A stretch of 64,000 nucleotides of DNA from Gp7-AA10 sp035636095 (GTDB lineage: Bacteria; Acidobacteriota; Thermoanaerobaculia; Gp7-AA8): positions 1 to 64,000 of the forward strand of contig DASPZU010000053.1 in assembly GCA_035636095.1 (NCBI GenBank), read 5' to 3'. The notes beneath the pieces were generated by a model. It saw only the letters and a list, made by a program, of their open reading frames with translations, was not told the DNA's origin and searched no databases. A program made the position numbers and the translations under genes. How positions within the stretch are numbered: position 1 is the stretch's first letter; each line of letters starts with the position of its first letter. Positions 54,201 to 62,515 of the stretch are shown here, in pieces.

Positions 54201-56129
54201 CCAGACCCGGATGAACGTCTCCTGAAATTTTTGCTTGACCGGGCGGAGGTCATCCTGCATTCCGGCCGCCGAAAGGCTGAAATCGCGAATGCGAACCGGC
54301 CCTTCGCTGCCCAGCGGCTGCACTTCGTACGGAACTTCCGATTGCACCTTGAGGCCCATGTTCTCGAGCCGCGGCATGATCTCGGACAGCGGCACGGGCG
54401 GGCCGGCGTGGATGATCTTGAAGTGGAACTGGCGCTGCTCCTGACCGCGATGGCGATAGAGATCGGCCTTGAGCTTTCCAGTCGTGAGCACTTCCTCCAC
54501 GTGGGCAATGTCGTACAGAGCCGCCTCGGCCGAGAAGCGTTCGGAGTACGCCATCGGAAACGCTTTTTTGTATCGACGGTGAAGCTCGATGCCCGCTTCT
54601 TCGCCATGATGCTGAATCAGTGCCTCGAGGAGACGATCGCTCCACGTCCGCGCCGCTTCGTTGAGATAGGCCTCGACACGCTTGACGTCGACTTCCGGAA
54701 TCCGTCCCGGCCTGGTCCGCACCACGAACAGTCCGCGCGCCAGCGGAGAGTCGGTGACGTGATCGTAGATGGCCGTGTCCCGCCCTTCGAACGCTTCTTC
54801 GAGAATCTGTCGCGCGCGATCCTTGAAATCGGGGGTGTAGCGATCGCGCGGCACGAAGACGTAGCACGAAACGAAGCGCTCGAAGACATCTCTGCGGGTG
54901 AAGAGGGCTACCCGATGCCGTTCCTGCAGCAGCAGAATGCCGCGCGCGATGTCGAAAAGATCGGCGTCGGTGATCTGAAAGAATTCATCGCGCGGGAAGG
55001 TCTCCAGGATCTCGACCAGCGCCTTGCCGTTGTGACTGCGTGGATCGAGTCCGGCCTTGTCGAGCACACGCTTGAATTTCAGTCGCAACATGGGGATCTC
55101 GCGCACGCTGCGGCTGTACGCGGCCGATGTGAACAGCCCCAGGAATCGATCCTCGTAGATCAGATCGCCTTTGTCGTCATAGCGCTTGATGCCGACCCGA
55201 TCCATCGGTACGTTCTTGTGGACCGTGCTGCGATTGTTGGCCTTGGTGATGATCAGAAGATCCTTGCGCCGGGCGTAGGCGCTGAATTCCGGCGACAGCG
55301 GCTGCTCGCTGCGCTCTTTCGATTCGTCGCGCATCTCGCGCAGAATTCCGAGGCCGGTCTCAGGTTTTGCGGGCAAGTAATCTTTGCCGCCGCGCGTCTC
55401 GAATCCATAGCGTCGAAATCCGAGAAAAATGTAGGTGCCTTCGTCGAGCCACTTCAGGAACGCCTTGGCCTCGTCCACCTCCTCGGGAGGCATGGGAAGC
55501 TTTTTGGTCTCGAGCTCTTTGATGTTCTCTGCCAGGATCTGGCGCATCGAACGCCAGTCGGCCACCGCGATGCGCACGTCCAGGAAAACTTTCTCGATCG
55601 ACCTGCAGATGTGATCCATCTCCTCGCGATCGGTCACCTGATCGATTTCGAGGTGCATGTACGATTCGGTCAGTGTGTCGGCCGGCCCGATCTGGGTCTG
55701 ATTCAATTCCAGACGCCGCCCCTTGGAGTCGCGGATGACCTTGACGACCGGATGCAGCAACAGATGAATGTTGCGTTCGCGCCGGTTGATCTCGGCGGTC
55801 ACCGAGTCCACGAGAAATGGCATGTCGTCGTTCACGACTTCGATGATGGTGTGCTCGAGAGACCAGCCGTTTTTCTCGACGGTCGGGTTGAAGAGGCGCA
55901 CGTTGGGCTTGCCAGGTTCCCTCACTTTTCCGAAATCCCAAAGCGAAAGCGCGCCGCCTAGAAGCGTGTCAAAAGAGGTGTAGATGATGTCGTCGGGAGC
56001 GACCAGCGCGAAGTATCGCCACACGAAATGCGCTGCGCTTTCGGCGTCCTCGGCGCCGACCCGGCTGCGGGCCTCTGCCGCCAGACGCTGAACAAGGTCG
56101 ACTTTCCGGTCTTCGGCGGCGACGGTCAT
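51282..56129 (-). CDS. gdhB: Large NAD-specific glutamate dehydrogenase
   Basis: 1615 residues, the length of the ~180-kDa class. An N-terminal ACT-rich regulatory half precedes the catalytic region with VARGGIRWSDRREDFRTEIL, the active-site PMGSKGGFVVKNP, and IGDMSGDVFGNAMLLSPHI. It deaminates glutamate to 2-oxoglutarate with NAD. Residues ~768-781 (RGAPASAGVGGAPRK) are encoded by a REP-like palindrome inserted between TNYFQ and KPYLSFKLDS; I expect homologs to have a short gap there. It is followed by rhomboid with a four-base overlap. Confidence 0.93.
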   Translation of the reverse strand: MTVAAEDRKVDLVQRLAAEARSRVGAEDAESAAHFVWRYFALVAPDDIIYTSFDTLLGGALSLWDFGKVREPGKPNVRLFNPTVEKNGWSLEHTIIEVVNDDMPFLVDSVTAEINRRERNIHLLLHPVVKVIRDSKGRRLELNQTQIGPADTLTESYMHLEIDQVTDREEMDHICRSIEKVFLDVRIAVADWRSMRQILAENIKELETKKLPMPPEEVDEAKAFLKWLDEGTYIFLGFRRYGFETRGGKDYLPAKPETGLGILREMRDESKERSEQPLSPEFSAYARRKDLLIITKANNRSTVHKNVPMDRVGIKRYDDKGDLIYEDRFLGLFTSAAYSRSVREIPMLRLKFKRVLDKAGLDPRSHNGKALVEILETFPRDEFFQITDADLFDIARGILLLQERHRVALFTRRDVFERFVSCYVFVPRDRYTPDFKDRARQILEEAFEGRDTAIYDHVTDSPLARGLFVVRTRPGRIPEVDVKRVEAYLNEAARTWSDRLLEALIQHHGEEAGIELHRRYKKAFPMAYSERFSAEAALYDIAHVEEVLTTGKLKADLYRHRGQEQRQFHFKIIHAGPPVPLSEIMPRLENMGLKVQSEVPYEVQPLGSEGPVRIRDFSLSAAGMQDDLRPVKQKFQETFIRVWNREAENDGFNRLVIGAELEWHEVVVLRAYSKYIRQMGVPLSETTIQQTLANNAAITRLLLQLFVNNFDPTLGPATRMSPRHAAALGIRAQIEDALNSVSNPDEDRILRLYVELIDATLRTNYFQRGAPASAGVGGAPRKPYLSFKLDSQKIAELPAPRPMFEIFVYSPLMEGVHLRAGKVARGGIRWSDRREDFRTEILGLMKAQNVKNVVIVPMGSKGGFVVKNPSADRATFQREGVECYKTLLRGMLDITDNFRGAEVIPPPQVARRDEDDPYLVVAADKGTATFSDIANAVSADYHFWLGDAFASGGSAGYDHKAMGITAKGGWEAVKRHFRELGVDCQTHDFSVVGIGDMSGDVFGNAMLLSPHIHLIAAFNHSHIFLDPNPDPRTSMAERKRLFDERLNWNGYNQSLLSTGGGIFERSLKTIKVSEEVQKRFELASKTLTPPDLMKAILRANADLLWLGGIGTYVKASFEEHTAARDRANDALRISANELRVRVVGEGANLGFTQKARIEYDLRSGKINTDAIDNSAGVDTSDHEVNIKILLYDAIERGELRAEDRNKLLAEMTDEVGRLVLRDNYEQTQAVSITNTLGESVLDEQARFMRALERAGKLDRALEGLPDDDTIGERHASHVGLTRPEIAVLMAYSKIALYQDVLASDLPDDARLVEDLVLYFPEPLRVRFRPAIERHRLRREIIATYETNTIINRVRPTFVAQMTEETGKPSSDIARAFTIIRESFELRSLWAEIEALDNKLPARIQYEMMIEIGRLLERAIAWLLRSGYEKLDIAAYVAEFRPRIESLAKELHEVLPAALMTTLKTRQGELEASGIPSQLAYRVASLSVMSAALDIIRLTRSGRPVEDVARVYFGLGARFGLDRLRAAGASIAAETPWQKAAVAAVVDDLFNYQSILASRVIRETDGARDPVDAWLASRQRVVERIDQTMTDFRAAATIDLAMLTVASRQLRALVES
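53789..53828. repeat. REP-like palindrome inside the glutamate dehydrogenase gene
   Basis: GTGGAGCGCCGCCGACCCCG continues to GGACGCCGGCGCCCC, a near copy of the intergenic palindrome at 56150-56199. It is in frame and encodes a Gly/Ala/Pro loop. Confidence 0.75.
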
Positions 56130-56149
56130 CGTGGGGCAAGAATTCTATC

Positions 56150-56199
56150 GTGGAGCGCCGCCGACTCGGCGGCGCGCCGGCGGGTCGCCGGCGCTCCAC
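56150..56199. repeat. REP-like palindrome upstream of glutamate dehydrogenase
   Basis: GTGGAGCGCCG at 56150-56160 pairs with CGGCGCTCCAC at 56189-56199, with further inner stems of CCGGCG and CGCCGG. It lies between the metalloprotease stop (three bases beyond its end) and the glutamate dehydrogenase start, 21 bases away. Confidence 0.8.
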
Positions 56200-56202
56200 A
56201 GC

Positions 56203-58614
56203 TCACTCCCCGATCGGCGGTCCGGGCGGCACTTCCGGCGGCCGCGGGTGGGTGCGCGGCTGGTCCGGGCGTTCCAGGAACCGCTGGATGTCGTCGCGCA
56301 GCGCGTGGCGGTGCGCGATTTCGGCCAGGTCAGTCGACGGCGCCGCCAGACGGGAGGCCAATCCTCGCAGCGCCTCGGTCGCTTCTGCGCGGACCTGCGG
56401 ATCGGCGTCGCGACTGTTAGAGAGATCCATCAGTCGTGTGGCGGTCAATCGGCACGTCGCCCGCCCGAGCGATCCCGACTGCGTCACGACGTCGAGAAGG
56501 TGTACGAGAAGCTCACTGAAGTCGGGATTCGCGGCGTCTTCCGCATGAAACTGCTCCATCCGCGCCGCGCGAAGCGGATCGAGTAGCGCGCCCAGAGTGA
56601 TGTCCGCCGACGACATCGCGGCTGAAATCGGATCGAACAGCGGCGTGGTCCGGTGTTCGAAAAGTTCCGCCGTTCCGCGCTCGTACCCGAATGCGCGCGG
56701 CGGAATGAGATTGATGATCCGCTGCGGGATGTGCAGAAACGACGGTTCGAGCGTCGACATGACGGCGTTGATGGCGTCGCGCTGGTTGGCGGCAGGCACG
56801 ATGCGCCGAACTTCCGGCGGCACGATTGCACCTTTTTCTTTCACGGCATAGCTGTAGTAAACGCCGCCGATGCTCTTGGCGGCCGCTTCCAGCTGATAGC
56901 GATGATGGAGGTATAGCGGCAGAAGTTTTTCTTCGAGCGATGACAGCGGCTCGCCCACGGCCAGATTGCGCAGGCCGAATTGCTCGAGCGCGATGCGACG
57001 CACCTCCATCTCGTGCCGAAGCATGTTCACGGGATCGCCGGGACTGTCCCACACCGATGCCAGCGGATGCGCGGCGCTGATCGGACGGGCATCCTCATCC
57101 TTGATGAAAAGCATGTTCGCGCCGCGAATCATCCGATCCAGCTCCTCATCCTCATTTGCGCCAGGCGCAAATTGCGTGTAGGCGTAGCGAACCGCAAAGA
57201 TGTCGAAGACGCCGATGCCTTTCGCGTAAGCATCGGAGAGATCGAGCTTGCCGTTCGTGATCTTCACGTACGGCGCGGGGTAGTCCATCACCGACGCCCG
57301 TCCACCATAGCTGCTGGCCGCCATGTTGTGCGCGAAGCCGAGGGTGTGGCCGGTTTCGTGCGCCGAGAGCTGGCGAATGCGCGCCAGCGCCATGAGCGAT
57401 GGCGACGTGGCGGGATCGAGCTCCGCCAGCGCGCGATCGCCCAGCTCCTCATATTGCGGAATGAGTCCGCTTGCGATCAGAACGTCCTGGCGGATGCGCT
57501 GCGATCCGAGGCGGACGTTGCCCTTGATGATTTCGCCGGTGCGCGGGTCGATCACCGAGCCCCCATACGACCAGCCGCGCGTCGATCGATGCACCCAGTT
57601 GATCATGTTGTAGCGGATGTCCATCGGATCCGCATCCGCCGGTAAGACCTTCACCTGAAAGGCGTTCCTGAACCCGGCCGCTTCGAATGCCGTGTTCCAC
57701 CACGAGGCGCCTTCGACGAGCGCGCTGCGAATCGGTTCCGGAACGGCGTTGTCGACGTAGTAAACAATCGGTTCGACAGGTTCCGAAATTGGGGCATTTG
57801 GATCTTTCTTTTGCAGCCGATGTCGCGCGATCCACCGCTTCTCGATCGGACCGGTGAACGGACTTGCGTAGTCGTTGAACTGGACACCAAACGCCGAGAC
57901 TCGCGGATCGAGCTTGCGCGGCTTGTAGTCGGGCGGCGGAAGCTCGACCAGCGAATGATGTTCGCGCACGGTCACGAGCTGCGGCACCGGAGTCACGCCG
58001 CTGACCAGCGTGCCGGGACGATCGCGCGTTTCGAACGTCAGCGTCGCTTCGACTTCAGTGTTCTTCGGAAAAGATTTTGTGTGGGGCAGGTAAATCGCGC
58101 TTCGATTCTTGTCGACGGCGTAATTGCCTTGTTGCGTCACACGCAAACGGTTAGCGACGCCGTGCATGTCGTTGAGAAAAAACTCGGTGGCGTCGACGAC
58201 CACTCCCTCCCCCTCGCTTTTCTCGACTTTGAATCCCCACAGCACCGAGCGCGCGAACGAGTCCTCGACCGCGCGACGCTCGCTGGGGTCGCTGCTCAGC
58301 GCGCGGAAGTCGGTGTTCGACTCGATGAGAAGGACTTTCGGGCCGACGCGCTCGAAATGGACGAGATGCGTGCCGCCCTCTTCGCCGCGATCGAGCCCGA
58401 TCGGATTCGATCCGACGCCCGCGGGCAGCGACACCACGTAGAGAAAGTCGTCGCCGAGGTGATTGACGTGCAGCATCAGCTTGCCGGCATTCGCATCCCA
58501 CTCCACCGGCAGGAACCCTTGTGGGAGCGCCGCCGACAGTGGGGGCGCCGCCGACCTCGGCGGCATTGCCGTCGCGCATGCGGTGAAGATGAGAAGCATC
58601 CACATATTTCTCAT
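56203..58614 (-). CDS. Zinc-dependent metalloprotease (DUF5117/DUF4953 type)
   Basis: 803 residues. The N-terminus (MLLIFTACATA) is hydrophobic and could be a weak lipobox signal with Cys13. A ~200-residue N-terminal domain precedes the metzincin-like catalytic domain: HETGHTLGFAHN (419-430) with the third ligand His and a following Met turn in ASVMDYP. The C-terminal ~250 residues are helical. It probably acts outside the cytoplasm. A REP-like palindrome encodes residues ~18-30 (PPRSAAPPLSAAL). It ends a fadD-fadJ-GT39-protease series with four-base overlaps. Confidence 0.85.
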   Translation of the reverse strand: MRNMWMLLIFTACATAMPPRSAAPPLSAALPQGFLPVEWDANAGKLMLHVNHLGDDFLYVVSLPAGVGSNPIGLDRGEEGGTHLVHFERVGPKVLLIESNTDFRALSSDPSERRAVEDSFARSVLWGFKVEKSEGEGVVVDATEFFLNDMHGVANRLRVTQQGNYAVDKNRSAIYLPHTKSFPKNTEVEATLTFETRDRPGTLVSGVTPVPQLVTVREHHSLVELPPPDYKPRKLDPRVSAFGVQFNDYASPFTGPIEKRWIARHRLQKKDPNAPISEPVEPIVYYVDNAVPEPIRSALVEGASWWNTAFEAAGFRNAFQVKVLPADADPMDIRYNMINWVHRSTRGWSYGGSVIDPRTGEIIKGNVRLGSQRIRQDVLIASGLIPQYEELGDRALAELDPATSPSLMALARIRQLSAHETGHTLGFAHNMAASSYGGRASVMDYPAPYVKITNGKLDLSDAYAKGIGVFDIFAVRYAYTQFAPGANEDEELDRMIRGANMLFIKDEDARPISAAHPLASVWDSPGDPVNMLRHEMEVRRIALEQFGLRNLAVGEPLSSLEEKLLPLYLHHRYQLEAAAKSIGGVYYSYAVKEKGAIVPPEVRRIVPAANQRDAINAVMSTLEPSFLHIPQRIINLIPPRAFGYERGTAELFEHRTTPLFDPISAAMSSADITLGALLDPLRAARMEQFHAEDAANPDFSELLVHLLDVVTQSGSLGRATCRLTATRLMDLSNSRDADPQVRAEATEALRGLASRLAAPSTDLAEIAHRHALRDDIQRFLERPDQPRTHPRPPEVPPGPPIGE
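58521..58565. repeat. REP-like palindrome in the metalloprotease N-terminus
   Basis: GGGAGCGCCGCCGAC and GGGGCGCCGCCGACCTCGGC repeat the core of the palindrome at 56150-56199. It is in frame and codes for a Pro/Ala/Ser linker directly after the signal sequence. Confidence 0.65.
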
Positions 58615-60380
58615 TCAGGCCCCCACGATAAGTAGCGAATCAGAAGACCCAGCTCTCGCGGATCGGAGGATCGCAGCGTGCGATCGATCGTGATCTCCAG
58701 CGTGTTGTTCGCCGGTCCGGGCGTCACCTCATATTCGCGTACGAGATGCGCCTCCGTCGGTTGGAATCGATCGATCACCGCACCGTTCATCAGGAATGTC
58801 ACGGTCGGACGCGCCGGCATGAGCTCGTCCGGCACATCGAACTGCGCTCGCAGCTTGGTCGTCCCTTTCGCCGGTGGAAGCAGTGTCACCGAATGCTGTC
58901 CCATCCATCGCAATTCTTCGACGCCGCGGCGCTCGGGCGGATACCAACCGCTGACGTATTGCGCCGACTGCGGCAAGGGCTCGAGGGCGACTTCAAAGTA
59001 GTGACGCCGCGCGATGTTCCAAAGCGCGCCGCGCTCACGACGAAAAACCCACCCCGCCGGTTGGGTGTGATAGACCTCGGTCAGGAAGTACGCCTTGTGA
59101 TCGGGCGTGCTCAGCGGAAGTCCGCGCTCGTCGAACACCTGGCGGTACGGGTAGTACGGAAGAAAATAGTCGATGAAAGGACTCATGGGAAACGCCACGT
59201 AAAGATCCGACGTACGCGGATCGAGATGCTGCCGCACAACATCGACGCCCAGGACCGAAGGCGAAATCGTCTGCCTGGCGATCGTCAATGCCGGCCAGGT
59301 GTAGATCGCAAATCCGGCGATCAGCGCCGCGCCTAGAAGAGATTCGATATCGGTGCGCCTGGAAATGCGCGCGATGCCGTCGGCTGCAAAGATGGCGAAC
59401 ATGGGGGCGTATCCGATCGAGAAACGGCTGATGCTGTAGCGATCGAGCATCAGCCACGCCGCAATCGCGAAGGGCGCGAATGTCGCGGCGTTGTACAGCA
59501 TCGATCGATCGCGCGTCCGGATCGCGCCGAAGATCGAGATCGCGACAAAGAGCGACGCCGCCAGGCTGAGACCGGGGGATTGGTACTGTTTGACGAAGAA
59601 GCGGTCGATCAGCCGCCACAGCGGCGGACGATCGAGACTGCGGAACGAGTCCACCTTCGCGATGTATTCGCCATGCACGCGGATGGCGTTGAGGTATGGC
59701 CCGGGCGATCCGGTGGCATGAATGGCCGAGGCGTACGCAGCGCCGACCACGCCCGCCGCGACCAGTGCGGCGAACCCGACGTCGCGGACCGATTGGCGCG
59801 CGCGATACCACGTCGCGATCGCAACCGGGAAAATGCCGACCAGCAGATTCTGCGGTCGGATTCCGACTGAAAGCGCAAGCAGAAACGTGCCGATGAAATA
59901 AGCATTCGAGTCACGGCAGCCGCGAAACAGAAACGCGACGGCGTAGATCACCAGCGTGATCGACGTGACGTCGCTGAAGCCGGTCCCGCCGAAAAACCAG
60001 ACGTTCGGAAAAAATGCGAGCAACGAGGCCGCGATCACCGATGTCGTGAACTTGAGGCGCAGCTCGCGCGCCAGCATGAACATGGCGGGGAAAACGAGAA
60101 CGGCCGCGATCAGATTGACGGCCTGCAGCGCGCGGAAATCGCTGCTCACGAAGAGACGTGCGACCTTGGCCGCCGCGATGTAGACCGGAAAGCCGGGCGG
60201 ATGCGGGTGGTGGCTGGCAACGTCGTACGAACGCATGCCCAGACAGAAGAGCGCTTCGTCCCAATCCCACAGGGAGCGCGCGATCGCGAGAAATCGCGAA
60301 GCGGCGCAGACGAGGAGCACGATCCAGTAAATCGCGCGTTCACGCGCCGTGAGCGGAGAAGGAGCCGCGGATAAGTTCAC
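58611..60380 (-). CDS. Glycosyltransferase family 39-like membrane protein
   Basis: 589 residues from a GTG. About ten membrane segments; the first is followed by ARSLWDWDEALFC, an acidic loop where GT-C enzymes have catalytic Asp/Glu. A C-terminal soluble beta-rich part (~440-589, RAQFDVPDELMPARPTVTFL) may bind the acceptor. It transfers sugars from polyprenyl-phosphate donors at the periplasmic face, as in ArnT/PMT families. It overlaps fadJ (GTGA) and the metalloprotease (ATGA). The target glycan or protein is unknown. Confidence 0.8.
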   Translation of the reverse strand: MNLSAAPSPLTARERAIYWIVLLVCAASRFLAIARSLWDWDEALFCLGMRSYDVASHHPHPPGFPVYIAAAKVARLFVSSDFRALQAVNLIAAVLVFPAMFMLARELRLKFTTSVIAASLLAFFPNVWFFGGTGFSDVTSITLVIYAVAFLFRGCRDSNAYFIGTFLLALSVGIRPQNLLVGIFPVAIATWYRARQSVRDVGFAALVAAGVVGAAYASAIHATGSPGPYLNAIRVHGEYIAKVDSFRSLDRPPLWRLIDRFFVKQYQSPGLSLAASLFVAISIFGAIRTRDRSMLYNAATFAPFAIAAWLMLDRYSISRFSIGYAPMFAIFAADGIARISRRTDIESLLGAALIAGFAIYTWPALTIARQTISPSVLGVDVVRQHLDPRTSDLYVAFPMSPFIDYFLPYYPYRQVFDERGLPLSTPDHKAYFLTEVYHTQPAGWVFRRERGALWNIARRHYFEVALEPLPQSAQYVSGWYPPERRGVEELRWMGQHSVTLLPPAKGTTKLRAQFDVPDELMPARPTVTFLMNGAVIDRFQPTEAHLVREYEVTPGPANNTLEITIDRTLRSSDPRELGLLIRYLSWGPE

Positions 60381-62515
60381 TGTGTGAATTTGCCGCCGCG
60401 CTCCGCCAGCCGCCGCAGCGGCTCGGTTGGCTTGAACCTCGGACCGTATCTCGACGCCAGCTCGTCGAGACGCGCAACGATGTTGGGCGGACCGACCGAG
60501 TCTGCGTAGCGCAGCAGGCCGCCGCGAAACGGCGGAAAACCCGTGCCCATGATCATCGCGAGATCGAGCTCGGCGGCCGACCCGACGATCTTTTCGTCGA
60601 GGATCAGCGCCGCTTCATTGATCATGGCGAAGACCATCCGCTCGACGGCTTCCCTGGCGTTCACCGGACGCGGCATGCTCACGCCGAGAAGTTTGTAAAC
60701 CGCGGCGTCGGGATCTCTCCGCTTGCTGTTTTCGTAAAAATAGAGACCCTTCCCGCCTTTCTTGCCCAGGCGATGATCGGCATAGAGGACTTCGACGACG
60801 CGCGATTGCTGTTGCACGCGTCCCGCGAAGCGTTCGCGGAGAATGCCGGCCACTTTCGCGGCCACGTCGATTCCGACCTCATCGAGCAGCGCCATCGGTC
60901 CCATCGGCATGCCGAAGTCGATCATGGCGGCGTCGATCGACTCGATGGTGTTGCCTTCCTCCAGCAGAAAGCCCGACTCGTTCATGTAGGGGCCGAGCAC
61001 GCGATTGACGACGAAGCCGGGACCGTCGTTGCAGATCACGACGGTTTTGCCGAGCTTGCGCGCGAAATTCGCGACGGTCACGAGCGACTCATCGGACGTC
61101 TTCGCACCGCGGATCACTTCCACCAGCGGCATGCGATCGACGGGATTGAAAAAATGCATGCCCACGACGCGGTCGGGATGTTGTGCGTTCGCGGCGATGT
61201 CGGTGATGGGCAGGGTCGAGGTATTGCTGGCGAAGATCGCTCCATCCTTCGCGATCGATTCGAATTCCGCAAGGACTTTGCGTTTGACGTCGAGGTTCTC
61301 CACCACCGCTTCGATCACGAGGTCCGCATGTTGAAAACCGGTCCAGTCAGTGGTGGTCGTGACGCGCGCAATTTTGCGCTGCATCTCGCCGCGCGTGATG
61401 CGGCGCGTTTCGACTTGCCTTTTCCAGATCCTGGCGGCCGCTTTGAGTCCGCCCGCGAGCGCATTCCAGTTGATGTCGCGCATCCGGATGGCGCTGTCAC
61501 TCTTGTCCGCGACGATGTACGCGATCCCCCCGCCCATCACCCCCGCCCCCAGCACGCCGACGCTCGCGATGTCGCGCGGCCTGGCTGCGACCTTGTCTTT
61601 CTTCGACTCCTCCATCATGAAGAAGAGCCGTACCAGATTTTGCGCAACCTCGCCCAGGATCAGAGGCGCGACCTCTTCGACTTCGCGCTCCAGTCCGCGC
61701 TCGACGCCGCCCGACATCCCCGCCTCCATCACCTCGATCGCTTTGAGCGGTGCCGGATAATGCCCGTGCGTTTCGGACAGGACAGCTTTGCGCGCTTTGC
61801 TGAAGATGACCGAGCGTGCCAGCGGATTGCCCTCGATGTAGAACCGCGTTCGCGTCTCGTCGTGACGTTGTCCGAGAGTCGTGAACTGTTTGGCGACGTC
61901 GAGAAGGATGGCAGCGGCGACAACCTCATCGACTAACCCGACGCGTTTTGCGCGCCGGCCGTCGAGCGATTTTCCTTTGAGGATGATGTCGAGCGCCGCA
62001 GGAAGGCCGATCAGCCGCGGCAGCTTCGTCGTTCCGCCCCACGCCGGAAAGATGCCCAGCTTGGTCTCCGGCAACCCGATGGTTGCTTTGGGACTGTCGG
62101 ACATCACGCGCCAGTCGCAACTGATCGCCAGCTCGCACCCGCCGCCGAGGCATGCGCCGTTGATGGCGGCGACTTTCACCTGGGGCAGTTTCGAAAAACG
62201 ATGAAAGGTCTGCTGCCCGAAGCGCGTGTATTCGCGCGCAAGCTCGGGCGTCGAGGCCTTGGTGAATTCGGAGACATCGGCGCCCGCGATGAAGATCGTC
62301 GGCTTGCCGGACGCGATGACGATGCGCCGGATGTCCCTGGCGCGCTCCATGTCGTCGACGACGCGGGCGAATTCCATCATCACTGTCGATGAGAATTTGT
62401 TCACCTTCTCGCCGGGCAGATCGAACCACACCATGGCCAGCTCGCCTTCGCGCTCGATCCGGAAAGCATCTGGGGAGCGGCGGGCTTCAGCACGCCGATC
62501 TTCGAGAACCGTCAT
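60377..62515 (-). CDS. fadJ: Fatty-acid oxidation complex alpha subunit (enoyl-CoA hydratase/3-hydroxyacyl-CoA dehydrogenase)
   Basis: 712 residues, the length of FadB/FadJ. The N-terminal crotonase domain has NGACLGGGCELAISCDWR and GLPETKLGIFPAWGGT with catalytic Glu residues. The dehydrogenase domain has the NAD motif VGVLGAGVMGGGIAYI, SNTSTLPITDIA and MHFFNPVDRMPLVEV. It performs two steps of beta-oxidation in the cytoplasm. It is translationally coupled to the fadD gene upstream and to a glycosyltransferase downstream. The thiolase partner is not in the window. Confidence 0.95.
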   Translation of the reverse strand: MTVLEDRRAEARRSPDAFRIEREGELAMVWFDLPGEKVNKFSSTVMMEFARVVDDMERARDIRRIVIASGKPTIFIAGADVSEFTKASTPELAREYTRFGQQTFHRFSKLPQVKVAAINGACLGGGCELAISCDWRVMSDSPKATIGLPETKLGIFPAWGGTTKLPRLIGLPAALDIILKGKSLDGRRAKRVGLVDEVVAAAILLDVAKQFTTLGQRHDETRTRFYIEGNPLARSVIFSKARKAVLSETHGHYPAPLKAIEVMEAGMSGGVERGLEREVEEVAPLILGEVAQNLVRLFFMMEESKKDKVAARPRDIASVGVLGAGVMGGGIAYIVADKSDSAIRMRDINWNALAGGLKAAARIWKRQVETRRITRGEMQRKIARVTTTTDWTGFQHADLVIEAVVENLDVKRKVLAEFESIAKDGAIFASNTSTLPITDIAANAQHPDRVVGMHFFNPVDRMPLVEVIRGAKTSDESLVTVANFARKLGKTVVICNDGPGFVVNRVLGPYMNESGFLLEEGNTIESIDAAMIDFGMPMGPMALLDEVGIDVAAKVAGILRERFAGRVQQQSRVVEVLYADHRLGKKGGKGLYFYENSKRRDPDAAVYKLLGVSMPRPVNAREAVERMVFAMINEAALILDEKIVGSAAELDLAMIMGTGFPPFRGGLLRYADSVGPPNIVARLDELASRYGPRFKPTEPLRRLAERGGKFTQ

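Noticed and set aside
54138..55961. 607-codon plus-strand frame opposite glutamate dehydrogenase
   Set aside because: It is a codon-bias shadow of a well-conserved minus-strand gene, has no recognisable motifs and an Arg/His/Asp-biased composition. The same holds for long frames at 1356-2276, 9881-11359, 22231-23319 and 60773-61936.
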